Of a DNA stretch of 64,000 nucleotides, positions 25,520 to 36,168 are shown one piece after another. The stretch comes from an uncultured Bacteroidota bacterium. GTDB lineage: Bacteria > Bacteroidota > Bacteroidia > Flavobacteriales > Flavobacteriaceae. Position numbers and translations under genes: made by a program. Position 1 is the stretch's first letter. Each line of letters starts with the position of its first letter. The stretch covers positions 62,001 through 126,000 of the forward strand of contig CABZAE010000002.1 in the NCBI GenBank assembly GCA_902523635.1, given 5' to 3'. The notes under the pieces were generated by a model, which had not been told where the DNA came from, made no database searches, and saw only the letters and a list, made by a program, of their open reading frames with translations.

Positions 25520-26080
25520 ATGTATAAAAAAATACCCAAACATAGGTATGACAAGACTATTAAAATGTTAAAAACGATTTTAAAGCCGGGAAATACCATC
25601 TTTGATTTAGGCGTAAGAAACCCTTTTTCAGAAACAATGGAAAAAGAAGGTTATGAGGTTATCAATACGAAAGGACAAGATTTAGATGATGAATTCGATA
25701 TATTAATTCCAAAAGAGGTTGATTTGGTTACTGGTTTTGAAATTCTTGAGCATTTAGTTAGTCCATATCCACTTTTAAAAAATATCAATTGTAATCGAAT
25801 TTTTTTAACAGTCCCTTTAAAACTTTGGTTTGCCAAAGCATATAGAAGTAAAACTGATCCACTTGATAGACATTATCATGAATTTGAGCCATGGCAATTT
25901 GATTGGTTGATGGAGAAATCAGGTTGGAAAATAATTAAAAAAGAGTTTTGGAAAAACCCGTCAGATAAATTTGGTATTCGACCCTTTTTAAGAAATATTA
26001 CTAACAGATACTACGCAGTCTATGCGGAGAGAACAAAAGAATCGTATACAAATTATTATCGTGGTACATTAAATCTTTAA
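25520..26080 (+). CDS. Class I SAM-dependent methyltransferase
   Basis: 186 residues. SAM-binding glycine-poor motif GNTIFDLGVRNPFSETMEKEGYEVINTKGQDLDD, followed by DLVTGFEILEHLVSPYPLL, the EILEHL block common to type 11 methyltransferases. The HYHEFEPWQFDWLMEKSGW segment is shared with methyltransferases in surface-glycan loci. The substrate may be a sugar or lipid-linked intermediate, as judged from neighbours only. Three bases after the YfhO gene; 8 bases before the first GT4 gene. Confidence 0.8.
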   Translation: MYKKIPKHRYDKTIKMLKTILKPGNTIFDLGVRNPFSETMEKEGYEVINTKGQDLDDEFDILIPKEVDLVTGFEILEHLVSPYPLLKNINCNRIFLTVPLKLWFAKAYRSKTDPLDRHYHEFEPWQFDWLMEKSGWKIIKKEFWKNPSDKFGIRPFLRNITNRYYAVYAERTKESYTNYYRGTLNL

Positions 26081-26088
26081 TACGGTTT

Positions 26089-27276
26089 ATGAGAATAGGA
26101 ATGATTTTGGATCATATTTATCCAACAGATCCCAGAGTTAAAAATGAAGCTGAATCACTGCTAGAATCTGGTTTTGAGGTTTATTTATTTTGTTTGTCTT
26201 TTAAAAAGAATTTTGTTAAAAATGAAATAATTGATGGAATCAAAATTTGTAGATTTTTTTGTTCAAAAATCACTTATAAGCTTTCAGCACTTGTCTACAC
26301 AATCCCTCTTTACAAGTATATAATGTCGAAGAAAATTGAAACGTTTATTTCTAATAATGACATTAATATTTTACATGTTCATGATATACAAATTGCCAGT
26401 TCTGTTTTTTTAGCGAATAAATCCAATAATCTCGATGTAGTTTTGGATTTACACGAAAACAGACCTGAAATAATGAAATATTATAAACACGTGAATTCAT
26501 TTTTGGGAAAAATTTTAATAAATCCAAAAAAATGGAAAAAAGCTGAAGAAAATTTTGTCAAGAGATCCAAGAAAGTCATTGTGGTTACTGAACACGCAAA
26601 AAAAGAATTGACTGATCGTGTTTCAGTAGATAAGGAAAAGATAGTGGTATTTCCAAATACAGTTTCTCAAAAATTTTATAATAACTATAAAATTGATAAA
26701 AAAATTTCTAGAAAGTACTCTGGAAATTTTGTTATGCTCTATATTGGTAATACATCTAAAAGAAGAGGACTAGATCTTGTTCTCGAAAATATTCCTAAAA
26801 TTATAAGTGAAATAAAAAATTTCAAATTTGTAATTGTTGGTTCAAGTTCATACGACAGTGAAATCAAGCAAAAAGTTGAATATTTGGAAATAGCAGATTA
26901 TGTTGATATAGAGGGTTGGAAAGACGAAAGTTTATTTCAATCATACATACTGTCTTCTTCAATAGGGGTTTCCCCATTAGAATCTAATGTACACCATGAC
27001 ACGACTTATGCTAATAAAATTTTCCAATATTTATCACTCGGATGTCCAGTCCTATGTAGCGATGTTGTGACTCAGCTTGATTTAATAAACAAGTACAAGT
27101 TTGGTTTATCATTTAAATCAGGGGACTCTGAAGACTTTTTAAAAAAATTTTTGGTGATGTATAGAAATAAGAGTTTGTTATTAAAACTCAAAAAAAATGC
27201 TAAAAATGCAATTATTCAGAGTTTAAACAATAGTATAGTTAGTAAAAATATGGTTCGTATTTATGAAAAAAAATAA
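26089..27276 (+). CDS. Glycosyltransferase family 4
   Basis: 395 residues with GT-B layout. N-terminal domain: MRIGMILDHIYPTDPRVKNEAESLLESGFEVYLF, with HVHDIQIA. C-terminal GT4 domain: GNFVMLYIGNTSKRRGLDLVLENIPKI, VDIEGWKDESLFQSYI and the donor-site E-x7-E equivalent SPLESNVHHDTTYANKIFQYLSLGCPVL. It transfers an activated sugar in assembly of a surface polysaccharide or glycoconjugate; the sugar is unknown. The next GT4 start lies 14 bases inside this gene, so translation is likely coupled. Confidence 0.9.
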   Translation: MRIGMILDHIYPTDPRVKNEAESLLESGFEVYLFCLSFKKNFVKNEIIDGIKICRFFCSKITYKLSALVYTIPLYKYIMSKKIETFISNNDINILHVHDIQIASSVFLANKSNNLDVVLDLHENRPEIMKYYKHVNSFLGKILINPKKWKKAEENFVKRSKKVIVVTEHAKKELTDRVSVDKEKIVVFPNTVSQKFYNNYKIDKKISRKYSGNFVMLYIGNTSKRRGLDLVLENIPKIISEIKNFKFVIVGSSSYDSEIKQKVEYLEIADYVDIEGWKDESLFQSYILSSSIGVSPLESNVHHDTTYANKIFQYLSLGCPVLCSDVVTQLDLINKYKFGLSFKSGDSEDFLKKFLVMYRNKSLLLKLKKNAKNAIIQSLNNSIVSKNMVRIYEKK

Positions 27277-28513
27277 AATATTAATCATTTCTTATTATTG
27301 GCCTCCATCTGGTGGATCAGGTGTTCAGAGATGGCTTAATTTTTCAAATTATTTAATTAGTTATGGATGGGATGTAACGGTTTTGACTGCAAAAAAACCA
27401 AATTATCCAATTACAGATAAATCTCTCTCAAGAATCTTAAACAAGTCAGTAAAACACATATATGCTCCAATTTTTGAACCAACCCTTTTTTTTAATCAAC
27501 AAACCAGTTTTTTAAACACTAATTCAAAAGGATTAATTAGTAGAATAATTTATTTCATAAGATCAAATATTTTTTTTCCTGATTCAAGGTGTTTTTGGAT
27601 TAAAAAAGCTACGAATATGGCTACCAATTTCATTAAAGAAAATAATGTGAATTATTTAATAACTACAGCTCCGCCATTTTCTACGCATATTATTGGTCTG
27701 AAACTTAAAGAGAAATTAAAAATAAATTGGATTTCAGATTTCAGAGATCCATGGTCAGATTTTTTTCAATTCAAACTGATGCCAATGATGAGTATTGTTA
27801 GGAAGAGACACGAAGTTTATGAGAAAAAATGCTTACAAAATTCTGATATTGTCATTACAACATCGCCTTCTTTAACTTTGAGCTATTCCAATTTCAATGA
27901 TAATACAGTTACTGTTACAAATGGTTTTGAAAATTATGTAAAAAAAGTAAAATCAAAAAATTTTTTGATTTGTTACTCTGGAATGATGAACAATGTTCAA
28001 AATCCATCGAAACTCTGGAAAGTTTTATTTGATTTAAGTACCGAAAACCGAGAGTTTAGCAATGACTTAGAAGTAAGAATGATAGGATCATTTGGAAAAG
28101 AAATTCGAAATGATACACACATCAGAAAACTCAATGGAAAAGTCAAATTTAAAAACTATATGGATAAAGAAAAATTAGATAGTGAATTGTCTTCAGCTCA
28201 GGTTTTAATAGTTTGTTCAATTAATCAAAAAAACACTAAAATCATACCTGGAAAATTATTTTATTATTTTTCGTTTAGGACTAATATAGTTGCGTTTGAA
28301 AATCCTAATGGCGACATTGCCAGGATTTTAGATGAGACAAAATCAGGAAAGCTTTTTGATTTTAAAAATTATGATGATTTAAAAAAACATATATTTAATT
28401 TGTATGTAAAACATAAGGCAAAGAGAGAGGTAAAATTTGATACTAAATATGAAAAGTACATGTTTTCAAATTTATCTAAAAAGTTAGATTTGATATTAAA
28501 AAACATTAGTTAA
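27263..28513 (+). CDS. Glycosyltransferase family 4 (second)
   Basis: 416 residues. N-terminal SYYWPPSGGSGVQRWLNFSNYL is the acceptor-domain glycine motif seen in flavobacterial GT4 enzymes, then DFRDPWSDF and a C-terminal donor-binding half with CYSGMMNNVQNPSKLW, VKFKNYMDKEKLDSEL and KIIPGKLFYYFSFRTN. Overlaps the first GT4 gene by 14 bases, and its stop shares bases with the start of the flippase gene, giving a tightly packed surface-glycan operon. Confidence 0.88.
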   Translation: MKKNKILIISYYWPPSGGSGVQRWLNFSNYLISYGWDVTVLTAKKPNYPITDKSLSRILNKSVKHIYAPIFEPTLFFNQQTSFLNTNSKGLISRIIYFIRSNIFFPDSRCFWIKKATNMATNFIKENNVNYLITTAPPFSTHIIGLKLKEKLKINWISDFRDPWSDFFQFKLMPMMSIVRKRHEVYEKKCLQNSDIVITTSPSLTLSYSNFNDNTVTVTNGFENYVKKVKSKNFLICYSGMMNNVQNPSKLWKVLFDLSTENREFSNDLEVRMIGSFGKEIRNDTHIRKLNGKVKFKNYMDKEKLDSELSSAQVLIVCSINQKNTKIIPGKLFYYFSFRTNIVAFENPNGDIARILDETKSGKLFDFKNYDDLKKHIFNLYVKHKAKREVKFDTKYEKYMFSNLSKKLDLILKNIS

Positions 28514-29970
28514 TGGGTATAGTAGTTAATCAAACATCGAAAAATATTTTGACTATTTTTTTTGCTTTAATTATAGGTGGAATTAATACATTATATTTTT
28601 ATCCTGAGTTTTTACAAGCTGAGTATTATGGGTTGGTTGTTTTTTTACTGGCAACATCAAATTTACTACAGCCAATTATGTCCCTTGGAACTCAACATAC
28701 TATAATAAAGTTTTATTCCTCATTTAACCAAAAAAAAGACAGGGATAGTTTTTTATCTAGCATAATATTCATTCCTCTAATAATTATAATTCCAATTACA
28801 TTTATTGTAATCCAAGCTCACGATTTAATTGGAGAATTTCTCTCTATACAAAATCCTATAATTGAAAGTTATGTTTGGATTATTTTTCTTGTTGCTTTTG
28901 CCACCTCTTATTTTGAAGTTTTTTATGCTTGGTCGAGAGTACAACTTAAGTCAGTTTTCGGAAATATCTTAAAGGAAATTTACCCTCGTTTGTCAGTATT
29001 TATTTTACTAATCCTTGTTGGTTTGGAAATTATAGGTAAAGCTGAATTTGTTTGGTGGCTGACAGGATTGTATTATTTAAGATTATTCATTATGATTTCA
29101 TACTCACTTTCCCTATATGTACCTAAGTTTTCTTTTAAATTGACATCAAACTTTAAGGAGATTGTCTTATACTCTATCTATATCCTATTAGCTGGGTCTG
29201 CTGCTAGCTTATTAATTGATATTGATAAATATATGATACCTCAAAAACAAGCCATTTCACAAACAGCTTATTATGCCGTAGCAGTATTTATTGCAACAGT
29301 CGTAGAAATTCCTGGAAGAGCTATGTTTCAGATATTAAACCCCTTGGTAGCAAAAGCATTAAACGATCAAAATTTTATTTATCTAGACAAACTATATCTA
29401 AAAAGTTCAAAGAATCTTCTAATAGTTTGTGGGCTCTTTTTTCTACTGATTAATCTAAATATTGATTCTTTTTATCAACTTATGAATAATGAGTTATATT
29501 CGGAAGCTACTTTAGTTGTTTTAATTATATCAACAGCCAAATTGGTTCAGATGAGTTTTGGATGTGGTCCAGCAATCTTAGCTACATCAAGTTTTTACAA
29601 GATTACACTACCATTTTCAGTCGCCATGGCAATTTCTGTTTATATTCTAAATGATTATTTAATTGATATATATGGAATAAATGGAGCAGCAATGTCAACT
29701 CTTTTGGTAATAGTCTTTTTCACTTTTTTTAAAGTTATCTACATAAAATGTAAATTAAAAACTCAACCATATAATCTCGACAGTTTAAAAATAATATTTG
29801 TGATTTTTTCTTTATATATTCTGATTGAACAAGTTAACATATTCATAAATCCTATATTAGAAATATTAGCAAAAAGCATTTTAATTTCATTAATTTACTT
29901 GTTAACAATTCATTTTTTGAAACTTTCGTATCGAATTAATGATGTTTTGAAGTCATTCAAAAAAGATTAG
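28513..29970 (+). CDS. Oligosaccharide flippase (Wzx/MATE-like)
   Basis: 485 residues with about 12-14 membrane helices and no signal peptide, in the polysaccharide-transporter superfamily. Conserved features include the opening [21 protein letters not shown], the central [11 protein letters not shown] block and [23 protein letters not shown]. It would move a lipid-linked glycan across the inner membrane. It ends the glycan operon and converges on uvrA with a 4-base overlap at the stops. Confidence 0.88.
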   Translation: MGIVVNQTSKNILTIFFALIIGGINTLYFYPEFLQAEYYGLVVFLLATSNLLQPIMSLGTQHTIIKFYSSFNQKKDRDSFLSSIIFIPLIIIIPITFIVIQAHDLIGEFLSIQNPIIESYVWIIFLVAFATSYFEVFYAWSRVQLKSVFGNILKEIYPRLSVFILLILVGLEIIGKAEFVWWLTGLYYLRLFIMISYSLSLYVPKFSFKLTSNFKEIVLYSIYILLAGSAASLLIDIDKYMIPQKQAISQTAYYAVAVFIATVVEIPGRAMFQILNPLVAKALNDQNFIYLDKLYLKSSKNLLIVCGLFFLLINLNIDSFYQLMNNELYSEATLVVLIISTAKLVQMSFGCGPAILATSSFYKITLPFSVAMAISVYILNDYLIDIYGINGAAMSTLLVIVFFTFFKVIYIKCKLKTQPYNLDSLKIIFVIFSLYILIEQVNIFINPILEILAKSILISLIYLLTIHFLKLSYRINDVLKSFKKD

Positions 29971-32729
29971 TTAAGCTTTTTTTCTAAAAAATTTTTCAAA
30001 AGTGACTTTTTATTTTTTATAAGTTTTTCTGGTGTCCCAGTAAATACCAATTCTCCTCCTCTTTCTCCTCCATATGGACCAAGGTCAATTATATGATCAG
30101 AACACTTAATGAGTTCAATGTTATGTTCAACAACTATGATGGAGTGCCCGTTTTCAATAAGTGAATTGAAAGACCTTAACAGTTTTTTTATGTCGTGAAA
30201 ATGTAACCCTGTAGTTGGTTCATCAAAAATAAAGAGAGTCTTTTTTTTATTATTTCCTTTAATTAGAAATGTTGCAAGCTTTATTCTTTGTGCTTCTCCG
30301 CCAGAGAGAGTTGAGGATGATTGCCCCAATTGTATGTAACCCATTCCAACATCTTTTAGAGGTTGTATTTTTTTTACTATTTTATTTTGATTAAATTTTT
30401 TGAAGAACTTTATCGCTTCATTTACAGTCATTTTCAATACATCATCAATATTACATTTTTGAAATTTTATACGAAGAATTTCTTTTTTAAATCTTTTACC
30501 TTTACATGTTTCACAAATTAAGTTTACATCGGCCATAAATTGCATTTCGATCTTAACCGTTCCTTCTCCTTTGCACTCATCACATCTTCCACCATCAACA
30601 TTAAAAGAAAAGTGTTTCGACTTATATTGGTTTAGCTTAGCCAAATTCTGAGATGCGAAAAGATTTCTTATTTCATCATATGCCTTGAGATAGGTTACAG
30701 GGTTTGATCTTGATGATAATCCAATTGGATTTTGATCTATAAATTCAATGTCATCTAAATAATCTAAATCTCCACTCAAATTATCAAATTGGCCTGGTTT
30801 TTCTTTAAAGATTTCTTTTTTATTCAAAAGAGCTGGGTATAATATTTTTTTTACTAAAGTAGTTTTTCCACTTCCGGAAACACCAGTTACTACAGTTAAA
30901 TTATTGAGGGGGAAATTAACAGTGATATTTTTTAAATTATTTTCTCTTGCTCCGTGTATGGTGATTTTTTTTTCGGAAGCTTTTCTTTTTTTTGGAAGCT
31001 TAATACACTTCAGACCATTTAAATACATTGATGTTAAGCTTTTTGATCTTAAAATGTCATTAATTGATCCACTCGCTACAATTTCTCCTCCATTTTCTCC
31101 AGCTTTAGGTCCAATGTCAATAATATGATCAGCAACTCTCATAATATCTTCATCATGTTCTACTACTAGAACAGTATTTCCAATATTTTTCAAATCCACA
31201 AGAATTTTGATAAGTTTTTCGGTGTCTTTTGGATGTAACCCAACACTTGGTTCATCCAAAACGTATAGTGAACTCACTAAAGAGCTTCCGAGTGAATTTG
31301 CTAAGTTTATTCTTTGGGATTCACCTCCAGAAAGGGTAGACGATCTTCTATTTAAAGTTAAGTAACCTAATCCTACATTTTTAATAAAATTTAAACGATT
31401 ACAAATTTCTTTTAAGATCCTTTCTGAAACTTGTTTTTCATAATCATTAAGTTTCAGGTCTTGAAAAAAAATAGATAATTCATAAATTGACATGTTGACT
31501 AAATCTGCTATAGATTTTGAATTAATTTTCACATGATTAACTTCTTTCTTTAACCTGCTACCATTACATTCATAGCATTTTGTTTTTCCCCTATATCTTG
31601 AAAGCATGACCCTGTTTTGGATTTTGTAACTTTTACTTTCAAGCTTCTTAAAAAAATAATTAATTCCTTTAAAATATTCATTTCCGGTCCAGATCAATGT
31701 TTTTTGTTTTTCAGTCAACTTAAAAAATGGTTTGTGAATTGGAAAATCAAACTGACTAGAGTTCTTTATGAGATCATTTTTATACTTTTTTAGTTTTTGT
31801 CCTCTCCATGGTGCAATTGCATCATTGTAAATTGACAACCCTGTATTAGGAATCACTAGTTCAGGATCTATTCCAATAATATCTCCATATCCGCCACAGT
31901 TAGAACAGGCACCTAATGGATTATTGAAGCTAAAAAAGTGTTCGCTTGGAATTGTAAATTTAATACCATCTTTCTCAAACTTATTATTGAAATAAAATCT
32001 TTTGTTTGAATTTAAGTTTTCAATTACTAATAATCCGTTTCCCTCAAAAAAAGCAATTTCAATTGAATCAGCGAGTCTATTTAAATAATCATAATTTTTT
32101 TTAAAAATGCTTCTATCTACAACTAATTCGAAATCAGAAAACTTAATATTTTTGATTTCATTTATTCGTAAAATTTCATTTTTAATTTTTATTCGAGCAA
32201 AACCCTGTTTTAATAGTGTTTCTAGATATTGATTTGAACATGTTTTGTTTTCAATTTTTTTCGGACTTAATATTAAAAACTTATCTAACTCCTTGAATTT
32301 TTTTATTTCGTTCAATACAGATTCAACACTATCTTTCTTGACTTCACTATTTGAAATAGGAGAAATTGTTTTTCCAACTCTCGCATATAATAACTTTAAA
32401 TATTCATAAATTTCAGATGAAGTACCGACTGTAGACCTTGGATTTGAATTGTTTACCTTTTGTTCAATCGCAATTGCTGGAGATATTCCCGTAATTTTAT
32501 CAACTTTAGGTTTATCTAGTTTTCCTAAAAACTGTCTCGCGTATGAAGATAAACTTTCAATATACCTTCTTTGACCTTCAGCGTAAAGTGTATCAAATGC
32601 CAAGCTTGATTTTCCGGAGCCAGATAAACCAGTAATTACAACAAGCTTGTTTTTTGGTATATCAAGATTAAGATTTTTAAGATTGTGCATTTTAGCACCT
32701 CTTATTTTTATTATTTTAGAGTTTGTCAT
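29967..32729 (-). CDS. uvrA: UvrABC excinuclease subunit A
   Basis: 920 residues, the length of the family. Two ABC ATPase halves: Walker [14 protein letters not shown] near residue 35 and [13 protein letters not shown] near residue 610; signatures LSGGESQR and LSGGEAQR. Three zinc sites: CSNCGGYG with CYECNGSR in the first half, and CDECKGEG with CETCKGKR in the second. It damages-scans DNA and loads UvrB in nucleotide excision repair. The start ATG at 32729 overlaps the stop of a 15-codon upstream ORF as TAATG, hinting at translational coupling. Confidence 0.97.
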   Translation of the reverse strand: MTNSKIIKIRGAKMHNLKNLNLDIPKNKLVVITGLSGSGKSSLAFDTLYAEGQRRYIESLSSYARQFLGKLDKPKVDKITGISPAIAIEQKVNNSNPRSTVGTSSEIYEYLKLLYARVGKTISPISNSEVKKDSVESVLNEIKKFKELDKFLILSPKKIENKTCSNQYLETLLKQGFARIKIKNEILRINEIKNIKFSDFELVVDRSIFKKNYDYLNRLADSIEIAFFEGNGLLVIENLNSNKRFYFNNKFEKDGIKFTIPSEHFFSFNNPLGACSNCGGYGDIIGIDPELVIPNTGLSIYNDAIAPWRGQKLKKYKNDLIKNSSQFDFPIHKPFFKLTEKQKTLIWTGNEYFKGINYFFKKLESKSYKIQNRVMLSRYRGKTKCYECNGSRLKKEVNHVKINSKSIADLVNMSIYELSIFFQDLKLNDYEKQVSERILKEICNRLNFIKNVGLGYLTLNRRSSTLSGGESQRINLANSLGSSLVSSLYVLDEPSVGLHPKDTEKLIKILVDLKNIGNTVLVVEHDEDIMRVADHIIDIGPKAGENGGEIVASGSINDILRSKSLTSMYLNGLKCIKLPKKRKASEKKITIHGARENNLKNITVNFPLNNLTVVTGVSGSGKTTLVKKILYPALLNKKEIFKEKPGQFDNLSGDLDYLDDIEFIDQNPIGLSSRSNPVTYLKAYDEIRNLFASQNLAKLNQYKSKHFSFNVDGGRCDECKGEGTVKIEMQFMADVNLICETCKGKRFKKEILRIKFQKCNIDDVLKMTVNEAIKFFKKFNQNKIVKKIQPLKDVGMGYIQLGQSSSTLSGGEAQRIKLATFLIKGNNKKKTLFIFDEPTTGLHFHDIKKLLRSFNSLIENGHSIIVVEHNIELIKCSDHIIDLGPYGGERGGELVFTGTPEKLIKNKKSLLKNFLEKKLN

Positions 32730-32776
32730 TAATATACTTCGAAAACTAAATAAAACAATCTATAAATATAAGCCAT
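32729..32776 (-). CDS. Possible leader peptide upstream of uvrA (15 codons)
   Basis: A 15-codon ORF ([15 protein letters not shown]) starts at ATG 32776 and stops with TAA whose last base is the first base of the uvrA ATG. A GGAGG lies five bases upstream of its start (minus strand, 786-782), a rare good Shine-Dalgarno match in a genome where nearly all starts lack one. It could be a coupling ORF or leader for uvrA, but short ORFs also arise by chance. Confidence 0.4.
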   Translation of the reverse strand: MAYIYRLFYLVFEVY

Positions 32777-32917
32777 ATAAACCTCCGATTATTCATGTTT
32801 ATATTTAAATTTTCTTTATTTAAAAGAAATAGTTAATTTAGTAACTTAATTAATTTGCCTATAAGAAGAAGCCTACTTTTATTTTTAACGATTAAATAAT
32901 AATTTTAAAATTAGGTT

Positions 32918-33514
32918 ATGGCAAATTTTAGCAGTGACACTTCTACCAGTTTAGTGTCTAAAAGTACTTATCCAAGTTCGCTTGATTCTCTATTCATTAT
33001 GCATAAAAAAAGAGTTTTCAATTATATAAATTCAAAGATAAAGGATGTAGATGTGTCCAATGATATACTTCAAGAAACTTTTATTAAGGTCTTCAAAGTT
33101 TTGAAAAATGGGAAATATGTTGAAAAAGGAAAATTTTTATCATGGGTTCTAAGAATATCGCACAATTTGGTTATGGACTATTTTAGAAACAAAAAGAGAT
33201 CAAAAGTAATTTTTGAAAAAGATCTTAATTGTTTAATTGCAAACATGAATTGTGGATTTGAGCAAAAACAAAAAAAAATGCTTTCTGATGAAACAATAAG
33301 AAAAGTGCTTTCAAAAATGATTGACAAACTTCCTCAGGATCAGAAAGAAATTGTAAACTTGAGATTTTTTCAAAACTATAGTTTTAGAGAAATAGCAAAA
33401 ATCAATAATATCTCAATTAACACTGCCCTAGGGAGAGTAAGATATTCTATTATTAATCTAAAGAACGAAATGAAAAAATCAATTATTAAGAATGAGTTAC
33501 AGAATTCTTATTAG
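32918..33514 (+). CDS. ECF-type RNA polymerase sigma factor
   Basis: 198 residues. Sigma region 2: MHKKRVFNYINSKIKDVDVSNDILQETFIKVFKVL with GKFLSWVLRISHNLVMDYFRNKKR, and region 4: LPQDQKEIVNLRFFQNYSFREIAKINNISINTALGRVRYSIINLK, a helix-turn-helix for -35 recognition. Alternative sigma factor of the sigma-70 ECF group. No anti-sigma factor lies adjacent. It is convergent with nth and shares stop-codon bases with it at 33511-33514. Confidence 0.9.
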   Translation: MANFSSDTSTSLVSKSTYPSSLDSLFIMHKKRVFNYINSKIKDVDVSNDILQETFIKVFKVLKNGKYVEKGKFLSWVLRISHNLVMDYFRNKKRSKVIFEKDLNCLIANMNCGFEQKQKKMLSDETIRKVLSKMIDKLPQDQKEIVNLRFFQNYSFREIAKINNISINTALGRVRYSIINLKNEMKKSIIKNELQNSY

Positions 33515-34161
33515 GATCTTACATTTTTTGTCAAGTATAATTTTCTTCCAATAACTTTAGTAATTATATCTTTTTCTATATCCCAGCCACGAGCAGGTGA
33601 AAATTTTCTGCCATACCAAATGATTTGTAAATGAAGCTTATTCCACAATTCATTAGGAAACAATCTTTTCGCATCCTCTTCGGTTTTCTTTACGTTTTTT
33701 CCGGATGATAATCCCCATCGGTACATTAATCTGTGAATATGGGTGTCAACAGGGAACGTTGGTACTCCGAAAGCTTGCGCCATAACTACACTTGCTGTTT
33801 TATGACCAACTGAGGGTAAATATTCAAGATCATCGAAATTTTGTGGAACTTTTCCATTGTGTTTTTCAATTAAAATTTTTGAAAGTTCATAAATTCCTTT
33901 TGCTTTTGTTGGCGATAATCCTACCGGCCTTATAATAGATCTGATATCATCAATACTTAGTTTAATCATATCATATGGGTTGTCTGCTTTTTTGAATAGA
34001 ATGGGAGTCACCTTGTTAACTCCAACATCAGTGCTTTGTGCAGAAAGTAAAACTGCTATTAGTAATGTGTATGGATCTTTGTGATCAAGAGGTACGGGAA
34101 CTTCAGGAAAAAACTCCTCCAATTTTTCTATAATAAATTTTACTTTTTCTGTTTTTTTCAT
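33511..34161 (-). CDS. nth: Endonuclease III without iron-sulfur cluster
   Basis: 216 residues. The helix-hairpin-helix LPSVGHKTASVV carries catalytic Lys121 and VDTHIHRL carries Asp139, so the bifunctional glycosylase/AP-lyase chemistry seems intact. The C-terminus (LHLQIIWYGRKFSPARGW...) is where other Nth proteins have the C-x6-C-x2-C-x5-C cluster; here there is no cysteine in the whole protein, so the 4Fe-4S cluster is absent. Excises oxidised pyrimidines in base excision repair. Divergent from bcp; converges with the sigma-factor gene. Confidence 0.9.
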   Translation of the reverse strand: MKKTEKVKFIIEKLEEFFPEVPVPLDHKDPYTLLIAVLLSAQSTDVGVNKVTPILFKKADNPYDMIKLSIDDIRSIIRPVGLSPTKAKGIYELSKILIEKHNGKVPQNFDDLEYLPSVGHKTASVVMAQAFGVPTFPVDTHIHRLMYRWGLSSGKNVKKTEEDAKRLFPNELWNKLHLQIIWYGRKFSPARGWDIEKDIITKVIGRKLYLTKNVRS

Positions 34162-34196
34162 CGATAATACATAAATTTACAATAAAATATAAATAA

Positions 34197-34655
34197 ATGA
34201 AGTTACTTAATGTTGGCGATAAGATTCCTCAATTTGAATGTTATGATGACAGTGGTAATCTATTTACAGAAAAAAATCTTTTAGGAAAAAAAACTATTAT
34301 TTTTTTCTATCCAAAAGCAAATACGCCTGGTTGTACTGCTCAAGCATGTAATTTATCTGAAAACTATTCAGATCTCGAAAATCGAGGTTATTCAGTAATT
34401 GGAGTTAGTGCTGATAAGGTAGATTCTCAACATAAATTTTCTTTAAAGTATGGAGGTTTTAAATATCCTCTTCTTTCCGATATTGATAAAAAGATGATAA
34501 ACAGTTTTGGCGTTTGGGGACTTAAAAAATTTAGAGGCAAAGAATACATGGGTATCTTGAGAACAACTTTCATAGTTGGAGAAGATCTAAAAATTTTGAG
34601 AATTATTGATAAGGTAAAGACTAAAGATCATGCCCATCAAATATTGAATGAATAA
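34197..34655 (+). CDS. bcp: Thioredoxin-dependent peroxiredoxin Bcp/PrxQ
   Basis: 152 residues, atypical 2-Cys PrxQ type. YPKANTPGCTAQACNLSENY places the peroxidatic Cys at 46 and the resolving Cys at 51, five residues later, as in Bcp. Also GDKIPQFECYDDSGN at the start and LRTTFIVGEDLKI at the end. It reduces hydroperoxides in the cytoplasm using thioredoxin. The downstream minus-strand gene ends one base after the stop. Confidence 0.95.
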   Translation: MKLLNVGDKIPQFECYDDSGNLFTEKNLLGKKTIIFFYPKANTPGCTAQACNLSENYSDLENRGYSVIGVSADKVDSQHKFSLKYGGFKYPLLSDIDKKMINSFGVWGLKKFRGKEYMGILRTTFIVGEDLKILRIIDKVKTKDHAHQILNE

Positions 34656-36095
34656 CTATCTGTATCCAAATAGTTTTTTATCCTTTATTAACTTATTTAC
34701 CTCAGCTGGGAGTTTTTTCTCCCAACCAGTTTTATTATTCTTTATTTCACTAAGAACCTCTGCAGAGTAAATGTCAAGCAAGTTTTCGTTATAATTTTCA
34801 ATATCAATTAATGTCTTATTGCTCTTAAAAAATTTGTATAAATCTTTTACTTTATTTGCGACTTGAATATTAGAGGTGTTTATAATCTTTCCATTTTTCA
34901 ATTTCATTGGATATAAAAAAACTTTTAAGTTTTTTACAAAAAGCTTTCCGAAAGCTTCAAGAATTCCGCCCCTAAGATTATCATAATACTTTTCATCAAA
35001 TATTTCGATTAAATTGTTTACACCCATAGTTAAAAAAACTTTGTTTTTAGTGTAATTAGAGAAATATTCTGCAAGTTTATAGTATTCTTTAAAATTTGTT
35101 ATCATCACCGTTTGACCTAATGCGCAGAGTAATCTCGCTCGATCCATAAAATCTTTTTCATTGATATCTCCATCACCATTTCCATTGGTTGAAATAAGAT
35201 TTGAAAGTGTGATTTCAAATAGATTAATGAAGTTATTTTTTTTAAAATTTTTATCTTTTGAAATTAAATCCGAAGATTTTAAGTACATGTCTTCATTAAC
35301 GAGTGTTACAGGTCTGAAGCTTCCACGAATTGCGAGAATATCTTTTTTCCAAAGCACTTTAGCAGGAAGAATATTATTTCCGTCAGGTCCAAACATGACC
35401 GCTTTTGTCATTCCATTTTTCACTAACTCCAAACTCATAAGCCTATTATCAATATCATTAAACAGTGGACCACTAAAATTTATGGTGTCGATTTCTATGG
35501 CATCAGGATCAATATGATCGTATAGATATTTTAAGAGTTTTCTTGGCTTGTCATTTTTGTAAAATGCTCCATAAATTAGATTTATACCCATTAAACCTAA
35601 AGCTTCCTGTTGTGCCTTAGCATCAAAGGAGTGGAATCTAACATGTATGTGAATCTCACTAAAATCATTCTCAGGATTTGTTTGAAATTTCATTCCCATC
35701 CAACCATGTCCCTTATATTTTTTTGCAAAGTCAATTGTTGCTACAGTATTTGCGTATGTAAAAAACATTTTGTTGGGATGTTTTTTTCTGCTCATTCGGC
35801 TCACAAGTAAGTTTATTTCGTGATCAAGCATTTTTTTTAATCTTGACTCGGAAACATAACCATCCTCCTTTTTTCCATATATCGCATCACTAAAAGCTTT
35901 GTCGTAAGCACTCATTGTTTTTGCTATTGTACCTGAGGCTCCTCCAGATCTGAAAAAGTGTCTGGCGACTTCTTGTCCAGCACCTATTTCGGCAAATGTT
36001 CCGTAGATGTGTTCGTTCAAATTTATTCTAAGAGCCTTCGCTTTAATTGAAGGAATGTTTTCGAAAGGTTTGTCTCCTGTAAGTGAAACTGACAT
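34656..36095 (-). CDS. Conserved cytoplasmic protein of unknown function
   Basis: 479 residues, no signal peptide and no membrane helices. It is a strongly conserved Bacteroidota protein with blocks such as SIKAKALRINLNEHIYGTFAEIGAGQEVARHFF near residue 16, RSGGASGTIAKTMSAYDK, FTYANTVATIDFAKKYKGHGWMG, DTINFSGPLFNDIDNRLMSLELVKNGMT and MFGPDGNNILPA. Members are often called 'nicotinate-nucleotide adenylyltransferase' or 'TonB-dependent receptor' by transfer error; neither fits. The GAGQEVARHFF and FGPDGNN blocks look like an enzyme active site, but no fold is recognised. Confidence 0.8.
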   Translation of the reverse strand: MSVSLTGDKPFENIPSIKAKALRINLNEHIYGTFAEIGAGQEVARHFFRSGGASGTIAKTMSAYDKAFSDAIYGKKEDGYVSESRLKKMLDHEINLLVSRMSRKKHPNKMFFTYANTVATIDFAKKYKGHGWMGMKFQTNPENDFSEIHIHVRFHSFDAKAQQEALGLMGINLIYGAFYKNDKPRKLLKYLYDHIDPDAIEIDTINFSGPLFNDIDNRLMSLELVKNGMTKAVMFGPDGNNILPAKVLWKKDILAIRGSFRPVTLVNEDMYLKSSDLISKDKNFKKNNFINLFEITLSNLISTNGNGDGDINEKDFMDRARLLCALGQTVMITNFKEYYKLAEYFSNYTKNKVFLTMGVNNLIEIFDEKYYDNLRGGILEAFGKLFVKNLKVFLYPMKLKNGKIINTSNIQVANKVKDLYKFFKSNKTLIDIENYNENLLDIYSAEVLSEIKNNKTGWEKKLPAEVNKLIKDKKLFGYR

Positions 36096-36168
36096 TAAAA
36101 GTAATTCTATTAGCTAAGTTATGAGTTTTTTATAAAGTAAATAATATATTTATGACAAAATTGAGTCG

